DNA from: Sesamum alatum
Taxonomy: Eukaryota > Streptophyta > Magnoliopsida > Lamiales > Pedaliaceae
Length of the DNA: 64,000 bases
Reading direction: 5' to 3'
Assembly (NCBI GenBank): GCA_034509735.1
Contig: JACGWO010000010.1
Span: forward strand, 8,259,193-8,323,192
This document shows, in pieces, positions 52,792 to 63,639 of the stretch. Each line of letters opens with the position of its first letter. The stretch's first letter is position 1. The notes beneath the pieces are model-generated. The model was not told the origin of the DNA and made no database searches. It was given only the letters and a program-made list of their open reading frames with translations. The position numbers and the translations under genes are program-made.

Positions 52792-53186
52792 ATGGCATAT
52801 TATTCAAAGAAATCTCATTCCAAAAGGGATGAATTTATGAACTTGAAGTTCAAGAACCCTAAATGCTATTGTCAAAAAAATGCGGCTATCAGAGTTGTTG
52901 GTCCGACGAAAGAAACTGAAGGAAAATTATTTTGCAATTTTTGGACAGTGCAATTATTTCAGTTGGTTGGGGACTATTAATTTTTCTGGAAAAAATTTCA
53001 AAAAATACAAGTTCAAGCACATTCTAAAGCCGGGAAATGGAAGAAGAGGTTGAATCAAATGCAAGAGGACTAGAAGAAAGGTTTATCGATCTACTATCCA
53101 TATGCGAAGACATGACTGCTAAAATGAAGCATTTGGAGGCAAATCAAGGAATGTTAAAGGCATTAATTGTGGTTGTTTTGTTTTAA
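52792..53186 (+). pseudogene. GRF zinc-finger / coiled-coil protein gene of the MULE
   Basis: From the ATG at 52792 the frame reads MAYYSKKSHSKRDEF, then PKCYCQKNAAIRVVGPTKE, TEGKLFCNF. With one T fewer in the T5 run at 52938-52942 it continues GQCNYFSWLGTI. CYC, FC and QC supply the four metal ligands of a GRF-type finger. From 53037 another frame gives MEEEVESNARGLEERFIDLL, AKMKHLEANQGML and the hydrophobic end KALIVVVLF with a stop at 53186. A GRF finger, a coiled-coil and a short hydrophobic C-terminus form a layout seen in small plant proteins often found next to MULEs. Two frame slips separate the pieces. The function is unknown; nucleic-acid binding is a guess from the finger. Confidence 0.6.
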
Positions 53187-53937
53187 TTTTTGTTGTAATT
53201 TTTAAGTGAATTTGAATGTAATTTTTAAGTGAATTTGAATGTTTGTGTACCTGTTCTTCATATGAATAAATGCTGAAATAACATAAGATTGACATGTTTG
53301 ACAAAAGCAAAAACTTCCATTAAATCTTGGCCAAGTGAAGTATTATCCAATCCAACATCCAAAATGAGTTAAACCATGACAAAAGGCAACACATATCGAA
53401 CAATCAAACCACCAATTCTGTCAATTCATGTACATTGCAGCCAACAAAATAAAAAAAAGTTAAGTCTCAACACTAGCTATTACTTGCACCCCCATTTCCA
53501 TTTGCTGAAGACCCTTGGCTGGCTAGTTTTGGCTTATATGACTTGGAGAGATTTTTTATCTTTGAAGATATGCAAGTTTGTGAACAACACTTTCACTTAA
53601 ACCCATTTGCTGCTAGTTCTGGTGGCATTTGTTGTTTTCTCTTATCCAGTTTACTGGATAAAGAGGTTGGATTCTTTCGCTTCCTTTGAGCCTTAGGTAG
53701 GTGCAGGTTTACAAAATATGGTAAGTCCATTAATGCATGTGTATGTTTTAGGAAATTGTAGAGAAAATATAAAAATAAATTAAGAAAATTACTTGAACTA
53801 GAGGAACTAGAACTGTTAGAGCTGGGACTGGAACTGTTGGTGCTGCGGCTGGAAATGTAGGAACTGGAATTGTTGGAGCTGGGGCTGGTACTTTGAAGGG
53901 CCTTCTTTGTGAAGGCTATTGAAAAGGTTGGGGTTGT

Positions 53938-56246
53938 TGTTGGAATAGGTGATCAGAAAGCCAATTGGATTGGCGATTTTGGGAATTATTTAGCCATATT
54001 TATTAAAACTTTGTATTGATGAACATGGTAAGTGTTCGTCATTGACACATGTGTCTGTTGTGCTTACCGATTATGTTAATGAGATGCTTTAACGTCACAA
54101 CAGATGCCCACAGACCATTGGACAACCCATGCAGTTAGGTCGCGCATTGGATGGCGGCTATGAAACCAACTGATGAGGGTTGGGTCTGAAACTTTTCAAG
54201 TCGAGGACCTCGAGACTAGGCATCGAGAGTCCTATGGAGACTTGTACCAAGAGTTGTATTCATTGGATGAGTGCCGTATTTCATTGGCGACAGGTGTGGG
54301 ACGCCTATATAATCTTAGTGGGTTGGTCGACTGGGGTCGAGCCGACTGAATTGACTTGGGGGGATCATCATATGGAAGTCTTGGAGGCTTGGTCAGTATG
54401 ATTGGAGTTCCCCAGTTCCGATAGTATGGGAGTGGTCCTCGGACTTGAGGAACCATGGCAGTCACGTGCATACGATGGCTGTATCTTGGATCTGGCAAGA
54501 GGTGTTTATGTCACGGAGATGTTCATTATAAGTCTTGTCCAATGCAGTCAGAATGTGTAGTGAGGACGGTCTGGTTTCAAGAAGAGGATCCGTCCTCTGT
54601 CAGTATGTCATAGAGTTATCTCCTATGCACTCGAAGACACGTTGATGTTGTTTAAAACTGTGGCCACAGTGGTTGATTGAGCAGGGAATGGTTCCCTGCG
54701 TCGATACAATGAGGTATGCGTTGTCTCAAGTATTAAACATAGTTGCATAGTCAAGGATGGGAATCGATGCCCAATTTCATACCCTAGACTAAGGCCGGGA
54801 GACGGGAGATGGTAGACAGAAGGACCGTACCCGTACAAAATCGGTGCCTAAATATTCACGCCAACACTCACCTAGTCTCTAGTGCCATGGACTGTTGCTA
54901 GACGACCACCCATGGTAACAGGCTTCTGTTCGACATGGGCCCAAGTCGAGTTGAGGGTGAACCTAAAGGGTCACACACACATCACCGAGGAGGTGAAGGA
55001 ATTGGCTTGGAGTCAATTTCGGAAGATGATAAATAATTGGATTATTTACGGGATAGTCCATTGGATAGACGGGCCGATATTATATCGGGCGCTTAATTAA
55101 TTGATAGATGAGATTTATCAATTAAGTGGAGATTAAGGGTTTGGATCTTCTAATTGGATTAAAAGATCCATGGGAATTATTTAGTTGGACCTTGAATTAA
55201 ACAAGATTTACTTGTTGAGCTTTTTGTAATTGGATAACAATAAAATCCAGTCCATTAAATATTGGCTCAAGAGATATATTAATTCCACTTTCGGAATTAG
55301 AAAATGTTGGACTTCTCCCAAAATGGATGGCCTTGATTGCTGTAGCTGACTTGTTCCTTTTTGGAAGGAACAAATCAACTCCAATCAAGCCTCCTTTATT
55401 TGGGATGATTTTATGTAAAGTGGTAGGCTTGATTGAAGATTAATGGGGAATGATTGGAATGTATCTAGACATCCCTTGGATGAACTTAGAGATATTTTAA
55501 TAATCACATTAATGATCCAATCAAGCCTCCTTTACTTGGTATGATTTAATCGTACTTTATAAAGTGGTAGGCCTGATTGAAGATTGATGGAGATTGACTG
55601 TAATGTATCTAGACATCATTGGATGAATCTAAAAACATTCCAATTATCACATTAATGATGTATATATATGAGTATATACATCAACAAGAGGTTTAATCAT
55701 TATTCATCTTTTTCTAGGAAAAAGAAGAGAACTCTCATCTCTCTCCCTCTCTCTCTCTCTTGCTCTCTATCCCTCTCACTTTGTAGCTTCATTGATCTAA
55801 GATCAATTGAAGAACAAAGCTAGATTAAAAAGAATACACTAATACGATAGTGTAATCCTTGTCTTGGTCTCATCTTCTTAGGTCCGTTTTTCTCTAGCAA
55901 GAAAAACGTGACTTATCCCGGTGTGGTGTGGACTACGTTAGAGGATTCATACATTTGAATCTTGGTGAATATTTGCCATCCATTCGAGAGGGAACAATGC
56001 TAGTAGCGGTGCACGGAAGATAACTACAAAGGTAACCCCGTTTATTTATATGTAGTTCTCTTTATGATTGTCTATGTGCCCTATATGATATACTTGTTTT
56101 ACTTATCATATGCTACATCGAACGCCCGGTTGAGCACCCAGGGGAACACTCCTTGGGACGTTTATTATGATATGCGTTCTAAATACCGTTAAATTCCGCA
56201 TCTCTCGCTTCTGCTCGCTCTCCCGAACGGATCCGCTTGTCCTTCA
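53938..56246 (+). mobile_element. Solo-LTR-like insertion (2.3 kb) in the transposase gene
   Basis: The inserted stretch starts TGTTGGAATAGG and ends CCTTCA, the TG..CA ends of LTRs. It is flanked by GTTGT (53933-53937) and GCTGT (56247-56251), a 4-of-5 target duplication. Removing it with one flank copy restores a continuous proline-glutamine-rich reading frame of the transposase on the minus strand (apart from one stop), which is strong support for the borders. Inside, a TATATATATGAGTATATA box at about 55660 is followed by CT-rich leader sequence (55736-55780), as in an LTR running on the plus strand. No coding region is present. 2.3 kb is long for an LTR. Confidence 0.65.
55385..55660. repeat. 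Tandem duplication inside the LTR-like insertion, about 130-bp unit
   Basis: CCAATCAAGCCTCCTTTA occurs at about 55382 and 55517. Each is followed by GGTATGATT-like sequence, AAAGTGGTAGGC.TGATTGAA, GATT.ATGG.GA, TGTATCTAGACATC and ATCACATTAATGAT. The second unit contains an extra AATCGTACTTTAT piece. Confidence 0.75.
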
Positions 56247-59200
56247 GCTGTGAAGGCTGTGGTGACATCTCTCCAATAAAACTAAGAAAATTATCAAATG
56301 CATCAAAAGAAATATAACAAAAATCAAAATAACTCAATAAAGCTTACAATTGCAGTCTCAAAAGTAGTGGAATTTTCATGCATTGTCTTTGTTGCATTTC
56401 CCCTTCTTGGTCCATGTGCATTCCTGACATTGTGTCTTCTGATGTTGGGATTCTGCAAATATTACAAGTATACATAAGTACAATAATATATATATATATA
56501 TATATATTTGAAAGGAAGTACAATAATATATTATAAATAGTTTCAAAGTAGTCAATGAAAGTAGCAATACCTCTGTGAACTTGGAATTGGGATGAGGTGG
56601 TTTCTTACAACTCCTTTTGTTATGTCCATGGCCAAAACAGATAGCACATGTATGTGTAAGTCCCCTTCGTAAGACTTGCACTCCATCCCTTACATCATTG
56701 CCATCCTCCCTCCTTGCTTTCTTTGGTCCTCCCACTTGGATTCTTACACTAGGAGGATCCACTTTTCCCATCTTTGAATCCTTAAAATCATGCATTCCAG
56801 GAACCGAATTTATCAAATGGTTTTACACTTTTAAATAGACATCTTTTTTCAAACTATCATCCACAAAATCATCTACATTTCTTCTGTGGAAGTCAATTGC
56901 TGCAACTGCATGGCAACAGGGATAGCCTACAAGCTGGAACATTCCACAGCTGCAGTGTTTGTCCTTCAAGTACACAATATGGTTTTGCATAAAATGTATA
57001 ACCTCAAACTTGTCCTCACCAGCCTAAGATGGAAAGCAATTTCTACTTACTTGTCTTTGTACATCAATCTTCTTAGTTATATTAGGACAAACAACCCCTT
57101 TAAATTTCTCCATTCCTGCTTTTTTTAGTTGAATTCTTGTCATGAACTTTATTCTTATCCACTCAAACATGTCTATAATAGGCATCTCCCTTGCTTCAAG
57201 TATGATGTGGTGAAAGATTCATTCATGTTATTAACTAGAACATCACACTTGGTTCTGCTTGGAAAGAAACACCTAGCCCAGTGATGTGGTGAAATTTTAG
57301 ACAACCACTCAAATGGAGTCTGCTCCAGTCCCCTTTTTGGATATAGTCTTTCAATTTCTTTCATTGTTCTCAGGTGTTGATTAATATTATATGTTGATAC
57401 AGCTTTCCAAAATAGTTTTTTTAACTCCTGCCCCTTGAATTTCCCCTTAAAGTTGTTATACATGTGCCTGAGACAGAAACGGTGCTCAGCCTTAGGTGCA
57501 AGTTCAAAAACAACCTCCAGAAGACCCTTCTGTCTGTCTGATATAAAAGCCCAGCCCCGTTCATCTTGAGACCCAATATCCCTTAGCAATAATCTCAAAA
57601 ACCATTCCCAACTGTCGTACTTCTCCACCTCTACATAAGCCAATGCAATGAGATAGATATTATCATTCCCATCTCTACCAATAGCTGCCAACAATTGCCC
57701 CTTATAATACCCCTTCAAGAAACATCCATCTAACCCAATTATAGGCCTACATCCATCAACAAAACCATCCCTCAACCCACATAAGTAGAAATACATTCTC
57801 TACATTACAGGGGGTTTAACTCCCTGTCCACTTTAATGAATAAGGAACTGCCAAGATTATTCTTAACAATTATGTGACAATAGTCATAAATCTTGGCATA
57901 TTGTTCCTTCACATCTCCCTTAATTAGTTCAAGGGCAAATTTCTTTACCCTATACACCTTAAACAGACCCACATCAACTTGTAGTTCCCTTCTGATTTTG
58001 TTTTTTAAAGACTGCAGCCTCTTTTTTGGATTGTCTCTCACAAAACCTTCAATTTTTCTACCAAGGTACTTGTAGTTGGCCTGTTTGTTCTCAACTCTAT
58101 GGGCACAATTATGGCTATCCTTGATTGACTTAATCTGGAATGTGGCGGTTTTCATAATTGTTGAAGCATGAAGCCTCCAGTTGCAATCATTTCTGCAGGT
58201 GGCTGTGATTTCATGTTTCTCATTTTTTTCAAACTTCAAGTCCCAACCCCTCCGCACAGCCCAATCCCTCAACACTTCCCTAAATTTCTCCCTTGTCTCA
58301 AATCTCACACCTATAGCAAGCTCAACATCCCCCATTCCTATCCTATCATTCCAGACTCGATACATATCCCCTTCATCATCAGATCCTCTAAGAGACCTCA
58401 ATTCATCTTCTTCACATTCATTGAACCATTCTTCATCCCCCTACTTGTCCCTTCACCCCCTGCCTCTTCATTTTGTTTCTTTCTCTTTTTTTCTTTTTTC
58501 TTCTCTCTCTTATGATTTTCCTAAGTGTTTTCCACAATGTCCTGCTATGACCTTTAGGTCTATTCACAAATATATCTTCATCCCAAGGCCCCTCTAAATC
58601 TTCCAACATCCAAGAAGGACACTCTGATGCTGAGGATGAATTAAAATTTGATTCTGATCCATCCCCATCATCCCTACCCTCAGCCCCCTCATTCTCTATT
58701 TCAGCCCCCTCAACCCCTACATCAACATTAGCATCAACCCCCTCAACCCCAGCATCAACATTTGCATCCCCCTCACCCTCAACCCCTGTATCATCCCCCT
58801 CACCCTCAACCCCCTGTTCACCTACAACAACCCATGAATCCCGCAAAAACTCAAAATTAGGACCCTCAAATGTAATTTGTGACACATTTTCATTAGTTTC
58901 TATCACATTACCATGTGGGTCAAGTGTTAAAATGGGCCCTGAAAGCTCTTGAATGTATATAGAAATTACATTCAAGCCCTTGTACTCCCTCAACAAGTCC
59001 CTAATGCCACTGTCCCCATCTAATACCTTTAGTCCTTCATCTAATGTTTGACCAGGTAATGTATAATATATTATTAAATTTCTTCCCTTACCCCTAGCTT
59101 TTGTGTACATGTCTATAAGATATTTATCAAATAACCTGTACTTATCTACTGGCGGGAACCACACTTTGGAACCCCCAAAATACCTAATAGTGGGGACCCA

Positions 59201-60073
59201 TTCAACCCCCCCTCCCCCAACCACACATAAAAGTCTGCATACTCCCCCATAACCATTATCTGCACATTTAAAAATGAAAACTTACTTATAATACAGAATT
59301 GAACATAAATAATGGAGGCTGGGACCATTCCTCAATGTATAAAATACTATGCTTTAAAGCAATGGGGAACACATTCAGGGCAAGGGACCAGACCATGTTG
59401 TTTTTGTCCACAAATGCATAAGTCATATCATAATACTATAAAAATCGAATCCCTAACGAGAAACAATATAAAGCCAGAAAAAACATTCATTTCTACACAA
59501 AACCCTATATCATCATTCAACATCACAAGCCAACAAACAAAACAAAATTTACAGTCCAAAACATATAAAAAAAAACCATTTATAGAAATAGAAGCACACA
59601 ATTTATTCAAGAAAATTTCCAGTAGGGATAACTTACCCGTCCTTCATAAGCGCTTCACTTTTCCAAAATCACGCATCAACTTGTCCTCCAAATCACGAGT
59701 AGCTGGTTCGCTTACCTCCTAAATGCCTGTAATCTACAATTTTCCTATCAATTTCAGCCCTAAATCGTATTCCAATTAACCCTAATGGCTTCCCCCTCCC
59801 CCCATTTCTTTCTTTCGGTTATCTTTTCCCTCTCTTCGATTGAGAAATAGTGAGTGAACAGAGTCTTAAAGGTCAGAGGGGCATAACGGGTATTTCATTT
59901 TATTTTTAACGCCATTAGTCTCTTTTAACATAAAGGGCAAGTGAGCTAGATTTATTAAAACACAGTTTTTTGTTCTTTTTGCATATTTTTAAAACACGAG
60001 GGGGTTTATGCTGAATTTCGAAAACATAGGTGGATTTTATGCGATTTATCCTTCAAAATCTGAAAATAAAAAA

Positions 60074-61347
60074 GGAAAAATTGCATAATTACCCCCTGTG
60101 TTATAGAAAATTTGCTAAACTTACCTGTGTTAATTAAATAGCCAAACAAGACCCCTTAAAATTATAAATCCTGCAAAAAAAACCCTCCCCGTTAAAAAAA
60201 AACGGAGAGTGGCCTACACTCGCTCAAAATGCGAGTGAAATATAATTTTGACCTATTTTCAGTCTTTTGACCATTTTGAAAAGACAAAATTACCCTTATC
60301 TTATGCAATTATTCACTCTCTTTATTTTTTTTATTAATTCTTTATAATTTTCATATTTTTCCAAAAAATATTATAAATACTAAATAATTAATATTCATTA
60401 ATATTTATATGAAAAAGTATGATAATTATATAACATTTTTAGATATTTTAATTTTATATAATTTTAAAATTAAAATACATGATTTTATTTAAATTTGTGT
60501 TGAATATATCTTGAATCATATTATTAATATAAATCATAGTAAATAAATTTTAATATTTTAATATAATTACATTTAAACATAAAATACATAATTAATTTAA
60601 TTCATCATATTAAAATTTATAAAATTAAAAAGAGACAATAAATAAAAAAATTAACAAAAAAGAAAAGAGAAAAGGTCATCTTCTCCAACATTCAGCCTGC
60701 GGCCCACCCCCAATCCCCCCCCTTCCACCGCCCTGCGCCTCCTCACCGACGCCACCCTATTTATTACCTGCGCTTCCCCACCGCCTCCGCTCCCCCTATC
60801 TCTTCAAGCTGCGCACGACCACTCGCCGCCCAGATTTGGGCGGCGAATTCTTGGGCGACGACGCCCGTTGCTAACCCAGCTTTGGGACGCGACGGCGTCG
60901 TCAAAGCTGACAGCCGATGGAGGTGGGCCACCTCCACCGACGTGTATGTATATATACACGATATATACATGTAGTATATTATATATTATAATTGTATGTA
61001 TATATTACATTTTGTGATAGATTTTTTTTATATATAAATGTAAAAAGTATTTAATCTGGACTGTTCATTTTAACTATTGAAATCAATGGCTACTAAAATA
61101 TAATTAGATCCTACAGTTGTGATGTAATCAAGAAAATCCAACGGTCATTATAATAACAATAGTATACGTAATATAAGGGTATAACGGAAAATTGCAAAAA
61201 AATTTAACGGTGTTAAGTAGAACAAACGACGAGGGGACAGTGTGCAAAATTTTTAAAAACACAAGATTTTTTTTGCCTATATTTTTAACACATGGAGAGT
61301 TTTTAGCTGAATTTCTATAACACACTGGAGTTTTATGCAATTTACCC
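60074..61347. mobile_element. Non-autonomous Mutator-like element M2 with GC-rich core
   Basis: The ends are GGAAAAATTGCATAATTACC (left) and GGGTAAATTGCATAAAACTC (right, other strand), followed by CCTGTGTTATAGAAA or CAGTGTGTTATAGAAA and further sub-repeats for about 200 bp. The 9-bp sequence AATAAAAAA flanks both sides (60065-60073 and 61348-61356), a target duplication, though of low complexity. The core (60680-60950) is GC-rich with GCCCAGATTTGGGC, GGCGACGACGCCC and CACCGACGCCACC. It has an open frame on the minus strand (60764-60970) that resembles nothing known. The element landed only 14 bases from the end of the large MULE. Confidence 0.7.
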
Positions 61348-61984
61348 AATAAAAAATAAAAACATAAACAAAAAGGTTGTTTCAAGTAATTGGAGGGCAA
61401 GTAATAACTTAAGTAATTGGAGGGCAAGTAATTACTTTCGGAATATGGGGTATATTCTTTCAGCATTAATTGCTATAAGCTTGATAATGTCTTCATTTGA
61501 TCTACTGACTGCCTCTATTATTTATGTTTCATCACACGCTATCACACTATCTGTACTTGCAACATATTATTATATCTGAATTATATGGTCTTCCTCAACT
61601 ACAATTATTAGGGTTGTAAATGATACCTATAGATGTTATAACGTATCATTATTCAAATTTAATAAATTATTATTGAGTTTTAAACATTGTATTTGAGTTC
61701 GATTTAATTATTAATCTTATCGAGCTCAAACCAATTTAGTTGACTCAAACATGAGTCAACCCGAGTAATTTGATATTTTAAATATATTTTATTTTGTTTA
61801 CACTAATTGAATCGAGTTTGAAAGTTTAGCAAATAAAAAAACTTGTTCAGATTTGATTTGTTAAGTTTAACTAATCGAGTTCAAACGAGCCTTTATTGAT
61901 CTACTTCAATCGAGCATAAAATAATTTGATTTATTTTTCAAACACTTGAGCTTCTACACTATTTAAAGTGTGTAACAACAAATA

Positions 61985-62230
61985 ATCACTAATGATCTCT
62001 TGCCCGAGTGGTGAGGTTGAGATCCCACAATCAAGAGGTCATGGATTTGAGTCCTACGAATGTAGGAAGTTGTTTAATTTATTGGATGTTTGTTTATTCT
62101 TCTTATTGGTGTTGATAGATGTGGATATGTTATTCCTTTGTTATACTGTGCACTGAATATTGTAATAAGCAATTGATTGCTTTAGAAATATTATTATACT
62201 TTCAAATTAATAATTCATGACTCATTATTA
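61985..62230 (+). mobile_element. tRNA-derived SINE
   Basis: It starts AATGATCTCTTGCCCGAGTG with box A-like GCCCGAGTGGTGAGG and box B-like GGATTTGAGTCCTAC, the same head as the arms at 3380 and 3694 but diverged. The body contains GGTGTTGATAGATGTGGATA and TTGTAATAAGCAATTGATTG. The end is an A-run at about 62229-62238. Confidence 0.55.
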
Positions 62231-62506
62231 AAAAAAAAAGAGCAGATAATCGCTGTTCGAACTTTGATTTAATAAGTCAAAGTTGCTAGATCGACGTTGT
62301 TTTCTTAATTAAAATAAGTTTTTTGACCATTTGGGATTGCATTTTGCGTTGATGATCATTGTTATATCTTCAAAATATGTGGGAGAACATGACCAATTCA
62401 AACAAGGAAAGAGAATTATGATGAACTTGCACAGCCTGGTCCGAGCATGTTTAATATAAGTAGTTAACAAAAATATAATTTCTATACAATATTCTCATTA
62501 ATAATG

Positions 62507-62720
62507 GTAAAATGCAAAAATCCTCTTGTGTTTTTACGAAAAAAGAAAAGAAGTCCTATAATATGAAAATAGGTTAAAAATCCATGTGTTATATATAATT
62601 AAGCAAAATATCCCATTCCGTCAAATTTTAACGGAGAGTGTGATTCACTTGCCCACGTACGGGTGATAGAGTTTCTTTCAACTTTTCATCCACTTTAGGC
62701 ATGCGAAAACGTCCAAATTT
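62507..62720. mobile_element. Mutator-like terminal repeat (left end of element M3)
   Basis: GGTAAAATGCAAAAATCCTC, TTGTGTTTTTACGAAAA, TAGGTTAAAAATCCATGTG and TTATATATAATTAAGCAAAA repeat the sub-unit pattern of the other ends. ATTTTAACGGAGAGTGTGAT matches the inner border seen in M2 (AAACGGAGAGTGGCCTAC). The right end is not found before the next left-type end at 63640, so the element is truncated or nested. Confidence 0.45.
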
Positions 62721-62885
62721 ACCTTCATTTCTAATATAAATAACACAAATGAAAATTAACACCAACACTTTCAATTTGCCTTCAACTATTGTATTTAAAC
62801 TTTTATTATAACTTATTATATTTTTTAAAAAAATAAATTGTTTTATTATTATTATTCAATGATAACAATTATATATTATTATTTA

Positions 62886-63255
62886 GTTTGGAAATATTTT
62901 AAAATACACCATTATTTGGTACAACTTTAGTAAATAAATTTATTTATTAATAAAATTTACAAAAAGTATTTTTATATAAAATAACAAAGAAACTGATTCT
63001 GGTATTTCAAATGTTTGGAAATATTTTAAAATATACTGATGTACAACTGTAGTAAATAATTTATTTACTAATAAAACTTACAAAAAGATATTTCTATATA
63101 AATAACCAAAAATACTGATTCTTGTATTTCAAATGTTTGGAAATATTTTAAAATACACTATTATTTAGTACAACACTAGTAAATAAATTTATTTATTAAT
63201 AAAATTTACAAAAAAATATTTTTACATAAATAAAAAAAATGATTTTTTTCAAATA
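62886..63255. repeat. AT-rich tandem repeat, about 124-bp unit, 3 copies
   Basis: GTTTGGAAATATTTTAAAAT begins units at 62886, 63013 and 63135. Each continues with TACACYATTATTT, GTACAAC, TAGTAAATAAATTTATTTA and ACAAAAAGATATTT-like words. The third unit runs into A-rich sequence. Confidence 0.85.
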
Positions 63256-63309
63256 AAAAATTTAAATCACTTTTCTTAATTTTCTAAATTTGAAACATAA
63301 TATGTTATT

Positions 63310-63560
63310 TGTTCTCCATGCCACCACCAACAGGGGCACCTCTCCTCCTTGCTCGCCGTTGCCCAAACCTCGGCGATGGTGCCATAGCTATGCCCAAACC
63401 CTTCTTGGGCAACGGTTGTGTCGCCCATTCCTTCACGACGTCACCCCCTCCTCGTCGGGCGACGGCAACGACGCTAGCTCGGAATAGTTTGGGCATCGTC
63501 GCCATCGCCTAAAGACATGATGGCCGCGGTCGCCATTATTGCATGTGTGGTGGCGTTCAC
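63310..63560. other. GC-rich core resembling those of M1 and M2
   Basis: This is a short GC-rich island in AT-rich surroundings. It contains TTGCCCAAACCTCGGCGATG, GCCCAAACCCTTCTTGGGC (a palindrome), TCGTCGGGCGACGGC and ATCGTCGCCATCGCC. Open frames on both strands are by-products of high GC. The repeated CCCAAA..TTTGGGC and CGTCGCC words link it to the cores at 51415-51600 and 60680-60950. Confidence 0.45.
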
Positions 63561-63639
63561 CTTATATATATATATAAATATATAGTATTATTTTCATTTA
63601 TTTTTATATATAATAATATGTATATATCGATATTTATAT

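Larger units (their letters stand above)
53593..59256 (-). pseudogene. mudrA-type MULE transposase gene, disrupted
   Basis: Domains leftward from the start at 59256 (MVMGEYADFYVW): a PB1-like N-terminal region (59224-58900: VWFPPVDKYRLFDKYL, YYTLPGQTLDEGLKVL), an acidic repeat region, and a MuDR DNA-binding domain (58350-57990: GVRFETREKFREVL, CRNDCNWRLHAS). The transposase core is at 57796-57173 (PIIGLDGCFLKGYYKGQLL, FISDRQKGLLEVVFE, HRFCLRHMYNNFK). A SWIM finger CSCGMFQLVGYPCCHAV lies at about 56990-56890, and a CCHC knuckle CAICFGHGHNKRSC at about 56660-56615. After an intron, a proline-glutamine-rich tail spans the insertion point (56270-56247 and 53937-53800), and the last exon (53692-53593) ends QRKRKNPTS..LAANGFK. 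Defects: a G7 run (59207-59213) breaks the frame, and stops lie at about 58433, 57805-57796 and 56825. Confidence 0.8.
52366..60051 (-). mobile_element. Mutator-like element (MULE) with convergent transposase and GRF genes
   Basis: The ends are an imperfect inverted repeat: left AAAAAAATTGCATATTTTCC, right (other strand) GGATAAATCGCATAAAATCC, then similar C-run/GTGTTAT sub-repeats for about 190 bp. Outside lie TTCAAAATA (52357-52365) and TTCAAAATC (60052-60060), an 8-of-9 match and the target-site length of Mutator elements. A mudrA-type transposase gene reads leftward from the right end, and a small GRF zinc-finger gene reads rightward from the left end. A 2.3-kb LTR-type insertion lies inside. 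Frame breaks in both genes show this copy is no longer active. Confidence 0.8.

Noticed and set aside
58168..58597. Plus-strand open frames opposite the Mutator transposase gene
   Set aside because: They are complements of the acidic and basic repeat region of the minus-strand transposase and show no domain of their own.
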